Positions 1-9,531 of a stretch of DNA of 55,178 nt are shown piece after piece; within the stretch, counting starts at the first letter, position 1, and every line of letters begins with the position of its first letter. The DNA is from an uncultured Flavobacteriaceae bacterium (GTDB lineage Bacteria > Bacteroidota > Bacteroidia > Flavobacteriales > Flavobacteriaceae), in NCBI GenBank assembly GCA_937901915.1, contig CALGUD010000038.1, positions 1 to 55,178 on the forward strand, read 5' to 3'. The position numbers and the translations under genes are program-made. The notes below the pieces were generated by a model. The model worked only from the letters and a program-made list of their open reading frames with translations, was not told the origin of the DNA and did no database searches.

Positions 1-147
1 TTCAACTTTAGAAATTGTCAAAAAATAATTTCAAGACAGACTTACGGATTTTAGGGGTTATCGGAAAGGGGAAGGAGCTTTTAATATTAAGATTCTGTGC
101 CAAATCCCACATTCCAGAATTAACCTTATAACCCAAATATTCGTGAA

Positions 148-162
148 CCTGCCTTCGGCAGG
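148..162. repeat. Small perfect hairpin
   Basis: Arms CCTGCC and GGCAGG are separated by TTC. This GC-rich palindrome in an AT-rich spacer resembles short palindromes dispersed in Bacteroidota spacers. Only one copy was noticed in this window, so membership of a repeat family is inference. Confidence 0.4.
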
Positions 163-245
163 CAAGTTTGCGGCCCAAAAATTACGAGTTACCAAGGAGG
201 ATTTTCAATTAAATTAACTAATTTAACTGTTGAAATTAACATCAG

Positions 246-285
246 ACACGATTACACGATTACACGATTACACGATTACACGGTT
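246..285. repeat. Tandem octamer repeat (ACACGATT)
   Basis: Four perfect copies of ACACGATT lie head to tail (246-277), followed by a fifth copy with one change (ACACGGTT, 278-285). A run this short and regular is a likely slippage site. It lies about 150 bases upstream of the SDR start. No function is evident. Confidence 0.85.
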
Positions 286-435
286 AAACAATTAAACAAA
301 ATTCCAAGCACCAAATCCCAAGCTCAATAACTCAATTAACCCAGTAACTTAATACCCACATTTAAGAAAACAATAACGCTTTACATTTCTGTATTCCCTT
401 CAGTAATTTTTATCTTCATAAAAAATTTAATCATC

Positions 436-1149
436 ATGAGTTTACAAGATAAAGTAGCATACATTACAGGAGGTACAAAAGGCATAGGATACGGAGTTGC
501 CGAAGTTTTACTGAATGCTGGTATGCGGGTTGCCATAAGTGGACGAAATATAAAAACAACTAAAGAAGCTACATCAAAATTAAGCACCACACAGGATAGG
601 GTTCTTGCCCTGGAATCTGATGTGAGTAACCTTGAAGATGAAAAAAAAGCAACAAAAGAAATTCTGAATAAATGGGGACAATTAGACGTGGTGATTGCCA
701 ATGCAGGTGTAGGTCATTATGCACCTGTAGATGAATTAGACATAAGCGATTGGAATGAGATGATGAACACAAATCTAACAGGTGTTTTTTACACTCTCAG
801 AGGCGCTGTAAGCGCGTTAAAGGAATCTCATGGGTATTTTATTACCATTGCCAGTTTGGCCGGCACGAACTTCTTCCCAAACGGAGCCGGGTACAATGCA
901 TCTAAATTCGGACTGGTTGGATTCACCCAGGCTGCAATGCTGGATCTTAGACCATATGACATAAAAGTTTCTACCATTATGCCCGGATCGGTTGCTACAC
1001 ATTTTAATAATAATGTGCCCAGTGAGGCCGATGCCTGGAAAATACAACCGGAAGATATCGGTAAGCTGGTTTTAGACCTCCTTACCATGAATCCGCGTAC
1101 GTTGCCTAGTAAAATTGAAGTAAGGCCAACAAGGCCTGATAAAAAGTAG
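436..1149 (+). CDS. SDR-family NAD(P)-dependent oxidoreductase
   Basis: A 237-residue classical short-chain dehydrogenase/reductase. The N-terminal dinucleotide-binding motif TGGTKGIG is at about residues 11-18, the structural NAG motif follows mid-protein (ANAGVGHY), and the catalytic Tyr-Lys pair is in YNASK. Length is normal for a one-domain SDR. The family reduces or oxidises carbonyl/hydroxyl groups with NAD(P)(H); the substrate cannot be told from sequence. The ATG follows an AT-rich leader. The 3' end meets the convergent nuclease gene one base away, so the two probably do not share regulation. Cytoplasmic. Confidence 0.9.
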   Translation: MSLQDKVAYITGGTKGIGYGVAEVLLNAGMRVAISGRNIKTTKEATSKLSTTQDRVLALESDVSNLEDEKKATKEILNKWGQLDVVIANAGVGHYAPVDELDISDWNEMMNTNLTGVFYTLRGAVSALKESHGYFITIASLAGTNFFPNGAGYNASKFGLVGFTQAAMLDLRPYDIKVSTIMPGSVATHFNNNVPSEADAWKIQPEDIGKLVLDLLTMNPRTLPSKIEVRPTRPDKK

Positions 1150-1150
1150 G

Positions 1151-3907
1151 TCAGTAGTTCACTGTTTCTATCTCTTTTTCCTGGAAGGGAATTTCTGAAT
1201 TGCAAATTTCCAAAATGAGCTTTTTGAGTTCATCCAAATAATTATGGTATGTGTCTGTGGTAATAAATGTATCTTTATTTCTCGCCCTGGAGGATTCCTT
1301 TGTGCAAAATTTCATAACCCCTTGCTGAAGATTTTTAAATGAAATTATTCCGGCCTCCACAGGATTATTGAAAGCCCTGCTGGTATTTATCATATACGCA
1401 TAGCAAAGTACCTGGAACGCCTTACTGTATTTATAATCTGCTGTAAGGCTCTCCCAGTCAACAATTGTTAAATCCGGGTTACTTACCTTTCCTGTTTTAT
1501 AGTCAATAATATTTATTACGCCATCTATCTCTTCTACTCTATCTACCTTTCCTTTTATATAAACCGGGAAATCAAGCTCCGGAATATCAATTTCAACTTT
1601 GAGGTTGCTTTCTATCTCAAGTATTTTAATGGACTTTCCTTCCCTAATGCGTTGCAGATCAAAATTAAGAAAGTTCTCAATGTATCTTATAGCTACATTT
1701 AGTATGATAAGATTTTTGCCTTTGCTGATATCGCCCTTCTTATAAACATTGCTGAAATGTGAAGTCACAGTCTTTGTAACCATGGGTTTCATGGAAAGAA
1801 TGTGTTGTTCTTCGAGGATTTTATCTTTTAACGGTGAATAAAACTCTTCGAGGGTATCGTGTATAACTGTGCCCAAAGTATTTGCAGCAACGGTTTCTTC
1901 TACTTCCTCAACATTTTTAATGCCTAATACCGACTGGTAGTAAAAATCCAACGGATTCCGAACATAATTGGATAAAGATGTCGGCGAAAACCCTTTTTCG
2001 GCTATTTCCTTTAATTTTTGGATTAGTTCAGGCGTTTTCTGTATTTCTTTAAGTTGGGTGGTTTCAAAATGTACCTCGGGACCGGCAATTATTTCTTCTA
2101 TATCATGGGCGGGCAGGTTTTGATACACAATTTGCCTGATAAAACGGCTTTTTTCTCCTCCTTCAAGAACATCGGGTTCTGTATTAAACAATAAATAAAT
2201 ATTTTTTGCCCTTTGCAAAAGTCGGTAAAAATGATAGGTATAAACAGCATCCTTCTCTTTGTGGGTTGGTAATCCGTAATTGATTTTTATATCAAAAGGC
2301 AAAAATGAATTATTGCTCTTTCCCGATGGTAAAATACCTTCGTTGACCGAAGTAATTATTACCGTTTCAAAATCTAGGTTCCGGCTCTCTAAAACTCCCA
2401 TAATCTGTAATCCTTCAAGGGGTTCTCCTTTAAAATCTACAGTTTCTTTTGATAAAAGCTCATTGTATATTCCTTTTAATGATTGAATATCGGCTATACT
2501 TTTATAAGTTGTGTTTAATAGTTGTAGTTGATTAAATATTTCATAAAACCTGAACAGGTACTCGAGGGTAAGATTCTCGTTTACTTTTTCTTTTATGTGT
2601 AAAATAACCGATATAATCCCGGATATAATAATATCTATAGTGCATTTATGTTTGCTTATAAAAATCAGGTTTAGAATTTCTGATAATGATGCAGGTAGAA
2701 TATCGGTTATTGTACTTAGTGAGACCCGAACTATATTTTCTTTTTGAATATAAGCAATTACTCTTTTTGAGTAATCCACATTGTCTGAAGTGAATAAAAT
2801 ATTGGAAATTGATTGGGAAAAAAAAGTTTCAACTTTTTTATAGTACCATGAATCTGCATTTTGGTTTTCAATAAGGTCAAAAACCGCCATAAAAAAAGAT
2901 GCCAGAGGTGTATCTGAAAGTTTGAACCCGCATGTTATGTTTACCTTGCTAATTGTATTGGGTATAGAATTTAAAACGGGGGCCAGTAAGGTTTCGTTGC
3001 CTAAAACCACTGCTGTGGATTCTAAATCGGCTTTTTTAATGGTATTAAGAATACTTCCAACATATTTAGCCTGTCCCACATTTTTTGGAATACCAACAAT
3101 CTTAATTTTTTTCTCTGATAAATAATGAGTAGACATCTTATTAAAAGAATGATTTTTAAAATACTTCCACCCTTTTACATAGCGTCTCATGAATAAACCG
3201 GCGTCATGATTTACATCATTTAAAAAAACCTCATCGATATCCCAGTAAATGGAAGAATTTCCATGATGCAAAAATTCCTGTATTAATTTTTCCTCTGCTG
3301 TGTTTAAAGCATTAAACCCTACAAACGCATGGTGATTATCATTACCTTGTAAATAAAACTCAATGTTGTCTATAGCTTCCCTGTAAATTAAACCCTGGTA
3401 ACCAATCTTTTTGTTTAAAAGTCTCTGTGTAAAGTTTATATAATACTCATGGAGCTTTCTCCAAAAATTAAGATAATTTTCCTGAATTTCTGTTTTTTCA
3501 TCCTGGTTACTCCAGTGATCAATGTCTTTTATGGAAAATAAATATGAGAAAATCTGATCCTGCGGAATTAAATACCTGTCTATTTCGTTAAAATCCTGAA
3601 GTAAGATCTGTGCCCATTTACTAAAGCTATGAAAATCTTCAATTTCTTGTGTATGAATTTGTTTGTAAGATTCATAAAATTCAAACAAAAGCTGAAGGTT
3701 GGAAATAAGTTTTATATTGGAAAGGTCCTGAACAAAATCTTCAATACTTATTATTTGAGGTGCAAAAGTTGTTTTTGTAGTGATCGACAACAGTTCTTTT
3801 TGAAGAAATGTGCCTGCTCTTTTTCCGGGCACAATAAGCGTAAGCTTTAAAAAATCCGTATGTTTTGCTGTTACCTCTTTAGCAACTGAACCGAGAAAAC
3901 TTTCCAT
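1151..3907 (-). CDS. AddB-like PD-(D/E)XK nuclease
   Basis: A 918-residue protein resembling the AddB subunit of the AddAB (RexAB) helicase-nuclease that processes DNA double-strand breaks for RecA. The N-terminus carries VPGKRAGTFL (about residues 27-36), the position of the family's degenerate Walker-like motif, with no GKT. The C-terminal RecB-type nuclease core shows GKVDRVEEIDG and IIDYKTGK, with the metal-binding Asp at residue 802. An iron-sulfur cysteine set is not obvious. The partner AddA-like gene lies 1.6 kb upstream, separated by ompA. The gene starts just after the ompA terminator, so it probably has its own promoter or depends on readthrough. Confidence 0.85.
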   Translation of the reverse strand: MESFLGSVAKEVTAKHTDFLKLTLIVPGKRAGTFLQKELLSITTKTTFAPQIISIEDFVQDLSNIKLISNLQLLFEFYESYKQIHTQEIEDFHSFSKWAQILLQDFNEIDRYLIPQDQIFSYLFSIKDIDHWSNQDEKTEIQENYLNFWRKLHEYYINFTQRLLNKKIGYQGLIYREAIDNIEFYLQGNDNHHAFVGFNALNTAEEKLIQEFLHHGNSSIYWDIDEVFLNDVNHDAGLFMRRYVKGWKYFKNHSFNKMSTHYLSEKKIKIVGIPKNVGQAKYVGSILNTIKKADLESTAVVLGNETLLAPVLNSIPNTISKVNITCGFKLSDTPLASFFMAVFDLIENQNADSWYYKKVETFFSQSISNILFTSDNVDYSKRVIAYIQKENIVRVSLSTITDILPASLSEILNLIFISKHKCTIDIIISGIISVILHIKEKVNENLTLEYLFRFYEIFNQLQLLNTTYKSIADIQSLKGIYNELLSKETVDFKGEPLEGLQIMGVLESRNLDFETVIITSVNEGILPSGKSNNSFLPFDIKINYGLPTHKEKDAVYTYHFYRLLQRAKNIYLLFNTEPDVLEGGEKSRFIRQIVYQNLPAHDIEEIIAGPEVHFETTQLKEIQKTPELIQKLKEIAEKGFSPTSLSNYVRNPLDFYYQSVLGIKNVEEVEETVAANTLGTVIHDTLEEFYSPLKDKILEEQHILSMKPMVTKTVTSHFSNVYKKGDISKGKNLIILNVAIRYIENFLNFDLQRIREGKSIKILEIESNLKVEIDIPELDFPVYIKGKVDRVEEIDGVINIIDYKTGKVSNPDLTIVDWESLTADYKYSKAFQVLCYAYMINTSRAFNNPVEAGIISFKNLQQGVMKFCTKESSRARNKDTFITTDTYHNYLDELKKLILEICNSEIPFQEKEIETVNY

Positions 3908-3920
3908 TTAATAAAAATAA

Positions 3921-3949
3921 AAAACGCTCCGGGATTTCCGGAGCGTTTT
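3921..3949 (-). terminator. Rho-independent terminator of ompA
   Basis: The 8-bp GC-rich stem CGCTCCGG/CCGGAGCG has a 5-base loop, extended by A/T pairs to 12 bp. It is followed on the minus strand by a T-rich run. It sits between the ompA stop and the start of the AddB-like gene. The A-run on the other side means it could also work for plus-strand transcripts. Confidence 0.85.
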
Positions 3950-3977
3950 ATTATAAATTATGTTGAGTGATTAATTC

Positions 3978-5324
3978 TTATTTCGCTAAGTTAATCTCAA
4001 CCCTTCTGTTTTGTGCTCTACCACTTCTTGTATCGTTAGAAGCAATTGGCCTTTCTTCACCGTAACCGGTAGAAGATAATCTGAACTGGTCAATTCCATT
4101 TGCAGTTAAGTATTCTTTAACAGCACTTGCTCTGGCCTCAGATAAGGTTTTGTTTAATTGATCACTACCAACACTATCAGTATGTCCTTCTACAGTAAAT
4201 TTAGAGTTAGGATATTCCTTAAGTATATTGATAATATCAGTTAAAACAGCTTGAGATTCAGCTTTGATTGAAGATTTACCTGAATCGAATAAGATTGTTC
4301 TTGCATATTCGTTTAATTGTTTCTGAACAGCTTCAGTTACTTCAGGACAACCTTTGTTAGCAACAGTACCAACAACTTCAGGACATAAATCATCTTTGTC
4401 CATTACGCCATCACCATCTTTATCCTGGAAAGGACATCCTTTATTTTCAGCAGGACCTGCTTCTTCAGGACATTCGTCATCTTTGTCAGCAACACCATCA
4501 CCGTCACCATCAGGACAACCTGCTAGTTCAGCTAAACCTGCTACTGTAGGACAAGCGTCTACGTTATCAGCAACACCGTCACCATCTGAATCAGGACAAC
4601 CGTTTAAGGCAGCAGAACCAGCTTCGTTAGGACAAGCGTCTTTAGCATCTTCGATACCATCTCCATCTGAATCAGGACAACCGTTGAATGCTTTAATTCC
4701 AGGTACTTCAGGACAAGCATCATCTTTGTCATAGATACCATCACCATCAGTGTCAGTACCACCAAATCTGATTGCTACACCAGCTAAATGCTGAAAATGT
4801 ACAGCACCATAGTCTTCAAATACATGCTTATAAGTTGATTGAACAGTCAGACCTAAATTATCTGAAAACCAAAAGTTTAAACCTACACCTCCGTTTACAG
4901 TACCAGCTCCTATATCATCAACCCAGGTATAACCACCGCCTATTTCTATAAATGGTTCTATTGTACGACCTTCCAAAAGGTTGTATTTAATAGTACCATC
5001 AATTGCATAATGTGACAGGTCGTCTGCAGAGAAATCCCCTACCTTGTCAATTTTGTTAAGAGACCCTCGGGCACCAACAGAAAATCCACTACCTACATGC
5101 TTAGAGACAGCAATATAGGAAATAGAAGGAATAATATTCCAGTGATCGGTTACGTTAAAATATTCATCAAAATAAGGACCCATACCTGGCTCATTAGTAG
5201 GATAGAAATCTACTGCGTTTGCACCGAAACTTATCTGCCATGGATTGTTTTGGTCTTGCGCATGTACGCTGCCCAAAGCTACCAATAGCAACACAGCAGC
5301 TAAAATTTTGCTAAGATGTTTCAT
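3978..5324 (-). CDS. OmpA-family outer-membrane protein with TSP3 repeats
   Basis: About 448 residues from the ATG at 5324; a TTG two codons upstream is less likely. A signal peptide ends near VHAQ. An N-terminal beta-barrel of about 170 residues follows, then five calcium-binding thrombospondin type 3 repeats of the form DSDGDG(I/V)xDxxDxCP. The C-terminal OmpA domain binds peptidoglycan, with TVEGHTDSVG and the NRRVEI end. The protein anchors the outer membrane to the cell wall and is usually abundant in this phylum. It has a good consensus promoter upstream and a strong terminator downstream, so it is a monocistronic unit placed between the two Add genes. Confidence 0.92.
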   Translation of the reverse strand: MKHLSKILAAVLLLVALGSVHAQDQNNPWQISFGANAVDFYPTNEPGMGPYFDEYFNVTDHWNIIPSISYIAVSKHVGSGFSVGARGSLNKIDKVGDFSADDLSHYAIDGTIKYNLLEGRTIEPFIEIGGGYTWVDDIGAGTVNGGVGLNFWFSDNLGLTVQSTYKHVFEDYGAVHFQHLAGVAIRFGGTDTDGDGIYDKDDACPEVPGIKAFNGCPDSDGDGIEDAKDACPNEAGSAALNGCPDSDGDGVADNVDACPTVAGLAELAGCPDGDGDGVADKDDECPEEAGPAENKGCPFQDKDGDGVMDKDDLCPEVVGTVANKGCPEVTEAVQKQLNEYARTILFDSGKSSIKAESQAVLTDIINILKEYPNSKFTVEGHTDSVGSDQLNKTLSEARASAVKEYLTANGIDQFRLSSTGYGEERPIASNDTRSGRAQNRRVEINLAK

Positions 5325-5360
5325 GTTCAATTATATTTAATTTTTAGTGTTAATTAATGA

Positions 5361-5391
5361 CAAATGTAAGCTGTTACAACTTACTAACAAA
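5361..5391 (-). promoter_or_regulatory. Bacteroidota-type promoter of ompA
   Basis: On the minus strand a TTTG (5388-5391) is followed by exactly 19 bases and TACATTTG (5361-5368). This matches the Bacteroidota sigma-ABfr consensus TTTG-N19-TAnnTTTG. The start codon lies about 37 bases downstream of the -7 box. Confidence 0.7.
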
Positions 5392-5513
5392 AACAAATAT
5401 ATAAATTTTTTATTCTTATTCAATAAAACTTGCGCTTATATGGATACTAAATGGTGATTTTTTTTAAAAAAAAGCATGAAAAATTCGTAAAAACGCATTC
5501 TTTTAAGAAGTTA

Positions 5514-8500
5514 TTAAATATATTTTATGTCAATTTTCTCATTGATAAAAATCAACATTATATTTTTAACATTATAGCCTATTTCTCTCAGCGAAGATGC
5601 GTACGTTTGTAGTTGTACCGTATGTTTTTCATAATAATTGCCTGTTTTATAATCCATGAGTGTGACTTCGGATTCAGGTGAAATGACTATTCTGTCGGGC
5701 TTGGAAACAGACCCGTCTTTGTTGAGAATGTTCTTTTCATTATGTACAATATTTAAATTGTTAAAAAATTTCTCTAAGGCTGGGTGAAAAATAACTTCAT
5801 TTAATTTTTTTAAGACCATTTCCCGCTCATTATTATGTATTAAACCTTCATTTTGGACTTCATTTATAACTTCACTTAAATCTGAGGCGTATTTTATTTT
5901 TGATAAAATATAATGATATAAGTTCCCTTTTTCAATTGCTCTTTCCTGATTTGTATCCCACAAGGAGCCACTTTTTGTAATAATTTTAAAACTTTTATTA
6001 AAGGTATCACTAGCTATAAAAGGAATATTTTGAGACTCAATATCAGGAAGGCTTTTTTTTGCCTTATCCATGGTTCCAAACTCATAGACATTCTGAGCAT
6101 CATTATACTTTTCATCGGATTTTAAAAAATTTATAAATAAACCAGAAAATGTGTTGAGTTTTTCATTACCATCGGCAGTCATATTTTTTTTTGATATTAC
6201 GTAAAGCTTCTCCACGGCTCTGGTTAATGCAACATATAACACGTTAAACTGGTCCAGTTCTAATTTTCCCTGGCTTTCTTCATAATAAGTAGCAGCATAA
6301 TCATTATAATGAACCATTTCTTTTTTCTTATCTATTAATGCATTGGAAATGGTAAACGTTTCTTCATTGACCGGCATCCATGCTTTGGGTTCTATTTCAT
6401 AATAAATGTCTGTATTGGCAAAAGGAAAAATAATTACCGGGAATTCCAGCCCTTTAGATTTATGAATAGTCATAATATTAATTGCATTACTCTCCTGCGG
6501 AGCCACTATGCTTAATGATTCTTTTTTATTTTCCCAATAATTTAAAAATTCATGAGAGCCCTGCTTACTATTGACCATATTTAATATCTCATCTAAAAAA
6601 TATTGCAGATAAGCGTCTGATCCCTTATTTAATTTAAATGAAATGATCGCATATTCAACTGCATTATAAAAAGGAAGGGAGGCGAAATCGTTCATACTGA
6701 ACAAAAATTCGTTGAAAAGGCCGTTTATATCATCAATATATTTTAAAATATAGGAGTGTTTGTCCTCTATTTGCTCTTTCCCGGCCAGAAATTGTATTAA
6801 ATTGAGAATTATTTCTTTATTATCGGGGTATATACTATGTTTTATAAGTTGAATCAGAAAATCTACTTTAACATTGTTCTTTAATAATAATGATTCTGAT
6901 GAAATAACAGGAATATCATTTTCGGCTAAAAAATTAGCCACCGCAAAACCATGTTTTTTCTTTTGGGTAAGAATGCAAATATCTTTATAGGAATAGCTTG
7001 AATTTAATAGTGAATGGATGTGGTCTAAAACAATTTCGCAATACACTTCATCTTCATCATTTTCAACAAAACTAAAATTAATATAACCTCCTTTTTTATT
7101 GTTACTTTCCTGTTTACTATGGTTTTGATAAAGATCCCTGTAGTTTATATTCGATAAGTATTGGGAGATATGTTCAAAAAAGCGGTTATTAAAGTTAATT
7201 ATTTCATCATAACTCCGGTAGTTTACAGGTAGACTTTGTGTATTAGCGGGAATATGAAATGGATTTTTATCTTTTTTATAAAGTTCAATGAATTGTTCCG
7301 CTTTACCTCCCCTCCAGCGGTAAATTGCTTGTTTGGCATCGCCAACTATCATTAATGTTCCCTTTTTGGCGTCAAGGGTTTCAGCTTGTAAAGCATTGCC
7401 AATTAAGGGTATAAAGTTATGCCATTGCATTTGTGATGTATCCTGAAACTCGTCAATAAAATAATGTCGGTACTTTTCGCCAATACGTTCATATATAAAT
7501 GGAGCTGGTTGATTGGAGATGGTTTCCGATATAATGTTATTAAATTCGGAAACCAATAATAAATTCTGGTCTTCCTTGATTTTTTGCAATTCCCGGTTGA
7601 TCGAATTTAAGAGTGAAAGCGGGACCAGGTTATTTTGGAAGTTTTTAAGAAAAAGTACGTGATGGATCTTATTTTTGATAGAATGGTAAACTCTTGAAAT
7701 TTCGGGGAGTAGTGAATCAATTAATGCCTTTTTATCTGCTGTTTGGGTTGAAGTATATAAACAAACACCCTCTGCTATATTCTCTTCCAGTTTATTTTTA
7801 TATAACCCGTCAAATCTACCCTCGGCTATCTTCTTAAAATGATTAGGAAGTGTGCTTCTTTGAAAATCCTTAAAATTAAGATTGTTCAACTTAAAAAGTT
7901 CTAACAAGGTGTTTGCTTCATTAATAACGTTTTTTTCTTCATCTGAAATAAGTCTTTTTAAAAAAAGATTTAGTTCTCTAAAATCATTTAAGCTTTTACT
8001 TTTTATTTTGTCAACATGCTCTTTATGATTTTCTTCCAGTAAAAGTGAGGCTGTTTTTTTAAGATCCCTGGAAATATCCCAACTTTTATCACTATCGGCT
8101 TTAGTCAATGCAAAGTCTATTAAAACCCCGGTAAGTAAATCGTCATTTCCGGCTGTATCAATAAGATTGTCTACTGCCTCTTCCAACAGTAATTTAGTGT
8201 CAATCCCCGCTTCAAAATTAACCGGCAGCTTCAGATCATGGGCAAACGTTTTTAAAAGGTTGTAATTAAATTTATCAATAGTAACAATATCAAAATAGAA
8301 ATAATTGTGAAGGATGAATTTTAAAACCTTTTCAGCCCTTTGATGTAAAATCTTTAAATCTATTTGTAATTCCTTGCATATATCGGATGCCATCTGATCA
8401 TTAGTATTCAGCACTGTCTCTGAAGCAAACGTTTCTAAATATTTTAAAACCCGGGATTTCATTTCTTTTACCGCTTTGTTGGTAAAAGTTATGGCAAGGA

Positions 8501-8669
8501 TTTGTTTTACCTGAACAGGACTTTCGGAGGAAAGCAATACAGAGAGATACTCTTTTACCAGGGTATAGGTTTTACCCGAACCTGCCGATGCATCATATAT
8601 TTTAAACTGTATTGTATCCAATTTGATTATTTTATTGCAAAATAGTGAAACTCTATGAGTTCTTAACAT
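5514..8669 (-). CDS. AddA-like UvrD helicase-nuclease
   Basis: 1051 residues from the ATG at 8669. A TTG at 8621 (residue 17) may be the true start, because homologous proteins begin only a few residues before the Walker A motif, here DASAGSGKT (residues 26-34). Later superfamily-1 helicase motifs are IDEFQDTSQ (Walker B), IVGDAKQAIYRWRGG, IHKSKGLEFP and LYVALTRA. The C-terminal RecB-type nuclease shows KPDRIVIS and DYKTG (Asp1006). Together with the AddB-like protein it should unwind and resect double-strand breaks. The gene is divergent from sodA. Confidence 0.88.
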   Translation of the reverse strand: MLRTHRVSLFCNKIIKLDTIQFKIYDASAGSGKTYTLVKEYLSVLLSSESPVQVKQILAITFTNKAVKEMKSRVLKYLETFASETVLNTNDQMASDICKELQIDLKILHQRAEKVLKFILHNYFYFDIVTIDKFNYNLLKTFAHDLKLPVNFEAGIDTKLLLEEAVDNLIDTAGNDDLLTGVLIDFALTKADSDKSWDISRDLKKTASLLLEENHKEHVDKIKSKSLNDFRELNLFLKRLISDEEKNVINEANTLLELFKLNNLNFKDFQRSTLPNHFKKIAEGRFDGLYKNKLEENIAEGVCLYTSTQTADKKALIDSLLPEISRVYHSIKNKIHHVLFLKNFQNNLVPLSLLNSINRELQKIKEDQNLLLVSEFNNIISETISNQPAPFIYERIGEKYRHYFIDEFQDTSQMQWHNFIPLIGNALQAETLDAKKGTLMIVGDAKQAIYRWRGGKAEQFIELYKKDKNPFHIPANTQSLPVNYRSYDEIINFNNRFFEHISQYLSNINYRDLYQNHSKQESNNKKGGYINFSFVENDEDEVYCEIVLDHIHSLLNSSYSYKDICILTQKKKHGFAVANFLAENDIPVISSESLLLKNNVKVDFLIQLIKHSIYPDNKEIILNLIQFLAGKEQIEDKHSYILKYIDDINGLFNEFLFSMNDFASLPFYNAVEYAIISFKLNKGSDAYLQYFLDEILNMVNSKQGSHEFLNYWENKKESLSIVAPQESNAINIMTIHKSKGLEFPVIIFPFANTDIYYEIEPKAWMPVNEETFTISNALIDKKKEMVHYNDYAATYYEESQGKLELDQFNVLYVALTRAVEKLYVISKKNMTADGNEKLNTFSGLFINFLKSDEKYNDAQNVYEFGTMDKAKKSLPDIESQNIPFIASDTFNKSFKIITKSGSLWDTNQERAIEKGNLYHYILSKIKYASDLSEVINEVQNEGLIHNNEREMVLKKLNEVIFHPALEKFFNNLNIVHNEKNILNKDGSVSKPDRIVISPESEVTLMDYKTGNYYEKHTVQLQTYASSLREIGYNVKNIMLIFINEKIDIKYI

Positions 8670-8700
8670 AGAATTATTATAGATTGTTTAGCTTTATGTG

Positions 8701-8708
8701 TAAATTTG
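8701..8708 (+). promoter_or_regulatory. Candidate -7 box of sodA
   Basis: TAAATTTG fits TAnnTTTG and lies 37 bases before the sodA ATG. No TTTG is seen at the expected 19-base distance upstream, so only half of the promoter is supported. Confidence 0.4.
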
Positions 8709-8744
8709 ACAAACACTGATTTATTAACTTAAACAATTAAAATT

Positions 8745-9353
8745 ATGGCTTTTGAATTACCGAAATTACCATATGCATATGATGCTTTAGAACCTCATAT
8801 TGATGCACGCACTATGGAAATTCATCACACAAAACATCACAATGGTTATACAACCAATTTAAATAACGCTATAGCGGGAACCGATCTTGAGGGAAAATCA
8901 ATTGAAGATATACTCAGAGGATTGGACATGAGTAATGGAGCTGTTAGAAATAATGGTGGAGGGTATTACAATCACAATTTATTCTGGGAAATTATGGCCC
9001 CTAATAGTGGCGGTGAGCCATCTGGTGAACTTGCGGATGCGATAAAAAGTGCTTTTGGCTCTTTTGAAGCTTTTAAAGATGCTTTCTCTAAAGCTGCGGC
9101 TACCAGATTTGGTTCTGGATGGGCATGGTTATGTGTTCACAAAGGCGGCAAAGTTGAAGTGTGTTCAACTCCAAATCAGGATAATCCTTTAATGCCTGAC
9201 ACCGGATGTGAAGGCTATCCAATTTTAGGCCTGGATGTATGGGAACATGCTTATTATTTAAACTACCAGAATAAAAGACCGGATTATATCAGTGCCTTCT
9301 TTAATGTTATTAACTGGGATCAGGTTGCAGAACTGCATGCTAAGCACAAATAA
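8745..9353 (+). CDS. sodA: Superoxide dismutase, Mn type
   Basis: A 202-residue Fe/Mn superoxide dismutase converting superoxide to hydrogen peroxide and oxygen. The metal ligands are His27, His77, Asp164 and His168, the last two in LDVWEHAYY. Gln145 in the NQD motif is the arrangement typical of manganese enzymes, whereas iron enzymes usually carry the glutamine near His77. No signal peptide is present, so the protein is cytoplasmic. It is monocistronic and ends at a bidirectional terminator. Metal preference is inferred from family knowledge. Confidence 0.93.
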   Translation: MAFELPKLPYAYDALEPHIDARTMEIHHTKHHNGYTTNLNNAIAGTDLEGKSIEDILRGLDMSNGAVRNNGGGYYNHNLFWEIMAPNSGGEPSGELADAIKSAFGSFEAFKDAFSKAAATRFGSGWAWLCVHKGGKVEVCSTPNQDNPLMPDTGCEGYPILGLDVWEHAYYLNYQNKRPDYISAFFNVINWDQVAELHAKHK

Positions 9354-9380
9354 AGAAAAGAAAAAAAATATCATACAAAT

Positions 9381-9410
9381 AAAAAAGGTGGAATTGCTTC
9401 CACCTTTTTT
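9381..9410. terminator. Bidirectional terminator between sodA and purF-like gene
   Basis: The perfect 7-bp stem GGTGGAA/TTCCACC has a TTGC loop and is flanked by six A on the left and six T on the right. It would therefore work for both the plus-strand sodA transcript and the convergent minus-strand transcript. Confidence 0.85.
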
Positions 9411-9531
9411 GCCCCAAATCTTACCATGAACTTAACCTACTTATGCTATGGTTTTTCAAATATACGCCAAGTAATTGCGATAAAAACCCAAAAATGAGTT
9501 AAAATGTCTTATAGATTTGTTAATTCTGGGC

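Larger units (their letters stand above)
1..435. other. Gene-free, low-complexity upstream region
   Basis: No convincing gene is seen in these 435 bases before the first SDR gene. The stretch holds a small CCTGCC-TTC-GGCAGG hairpin (148-162), an 8-bp tandem repeat (246-285) and a word-like, C/A-rich run around 300-355 of the sort seen in non-coding spacers of this phylum. A weak -7-like TATCTTCA lies at about 411-418, upstream of the gene starting at 436. I see no RNA gene. Confidence 0.6.

Noticed and set aside
246..285. Short CRISPR-like array
   Set aside because: The 8-base units are contiguous, with no spacers, and no cas gene is present.
4354..4734. Open frame opposite the TSP3 repeats of ompA
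   Set aside because: Its Ser/Pro-rich repetitive product is the reverse reading of the DSDGDG repeats, so it is a shadow of the real gene.
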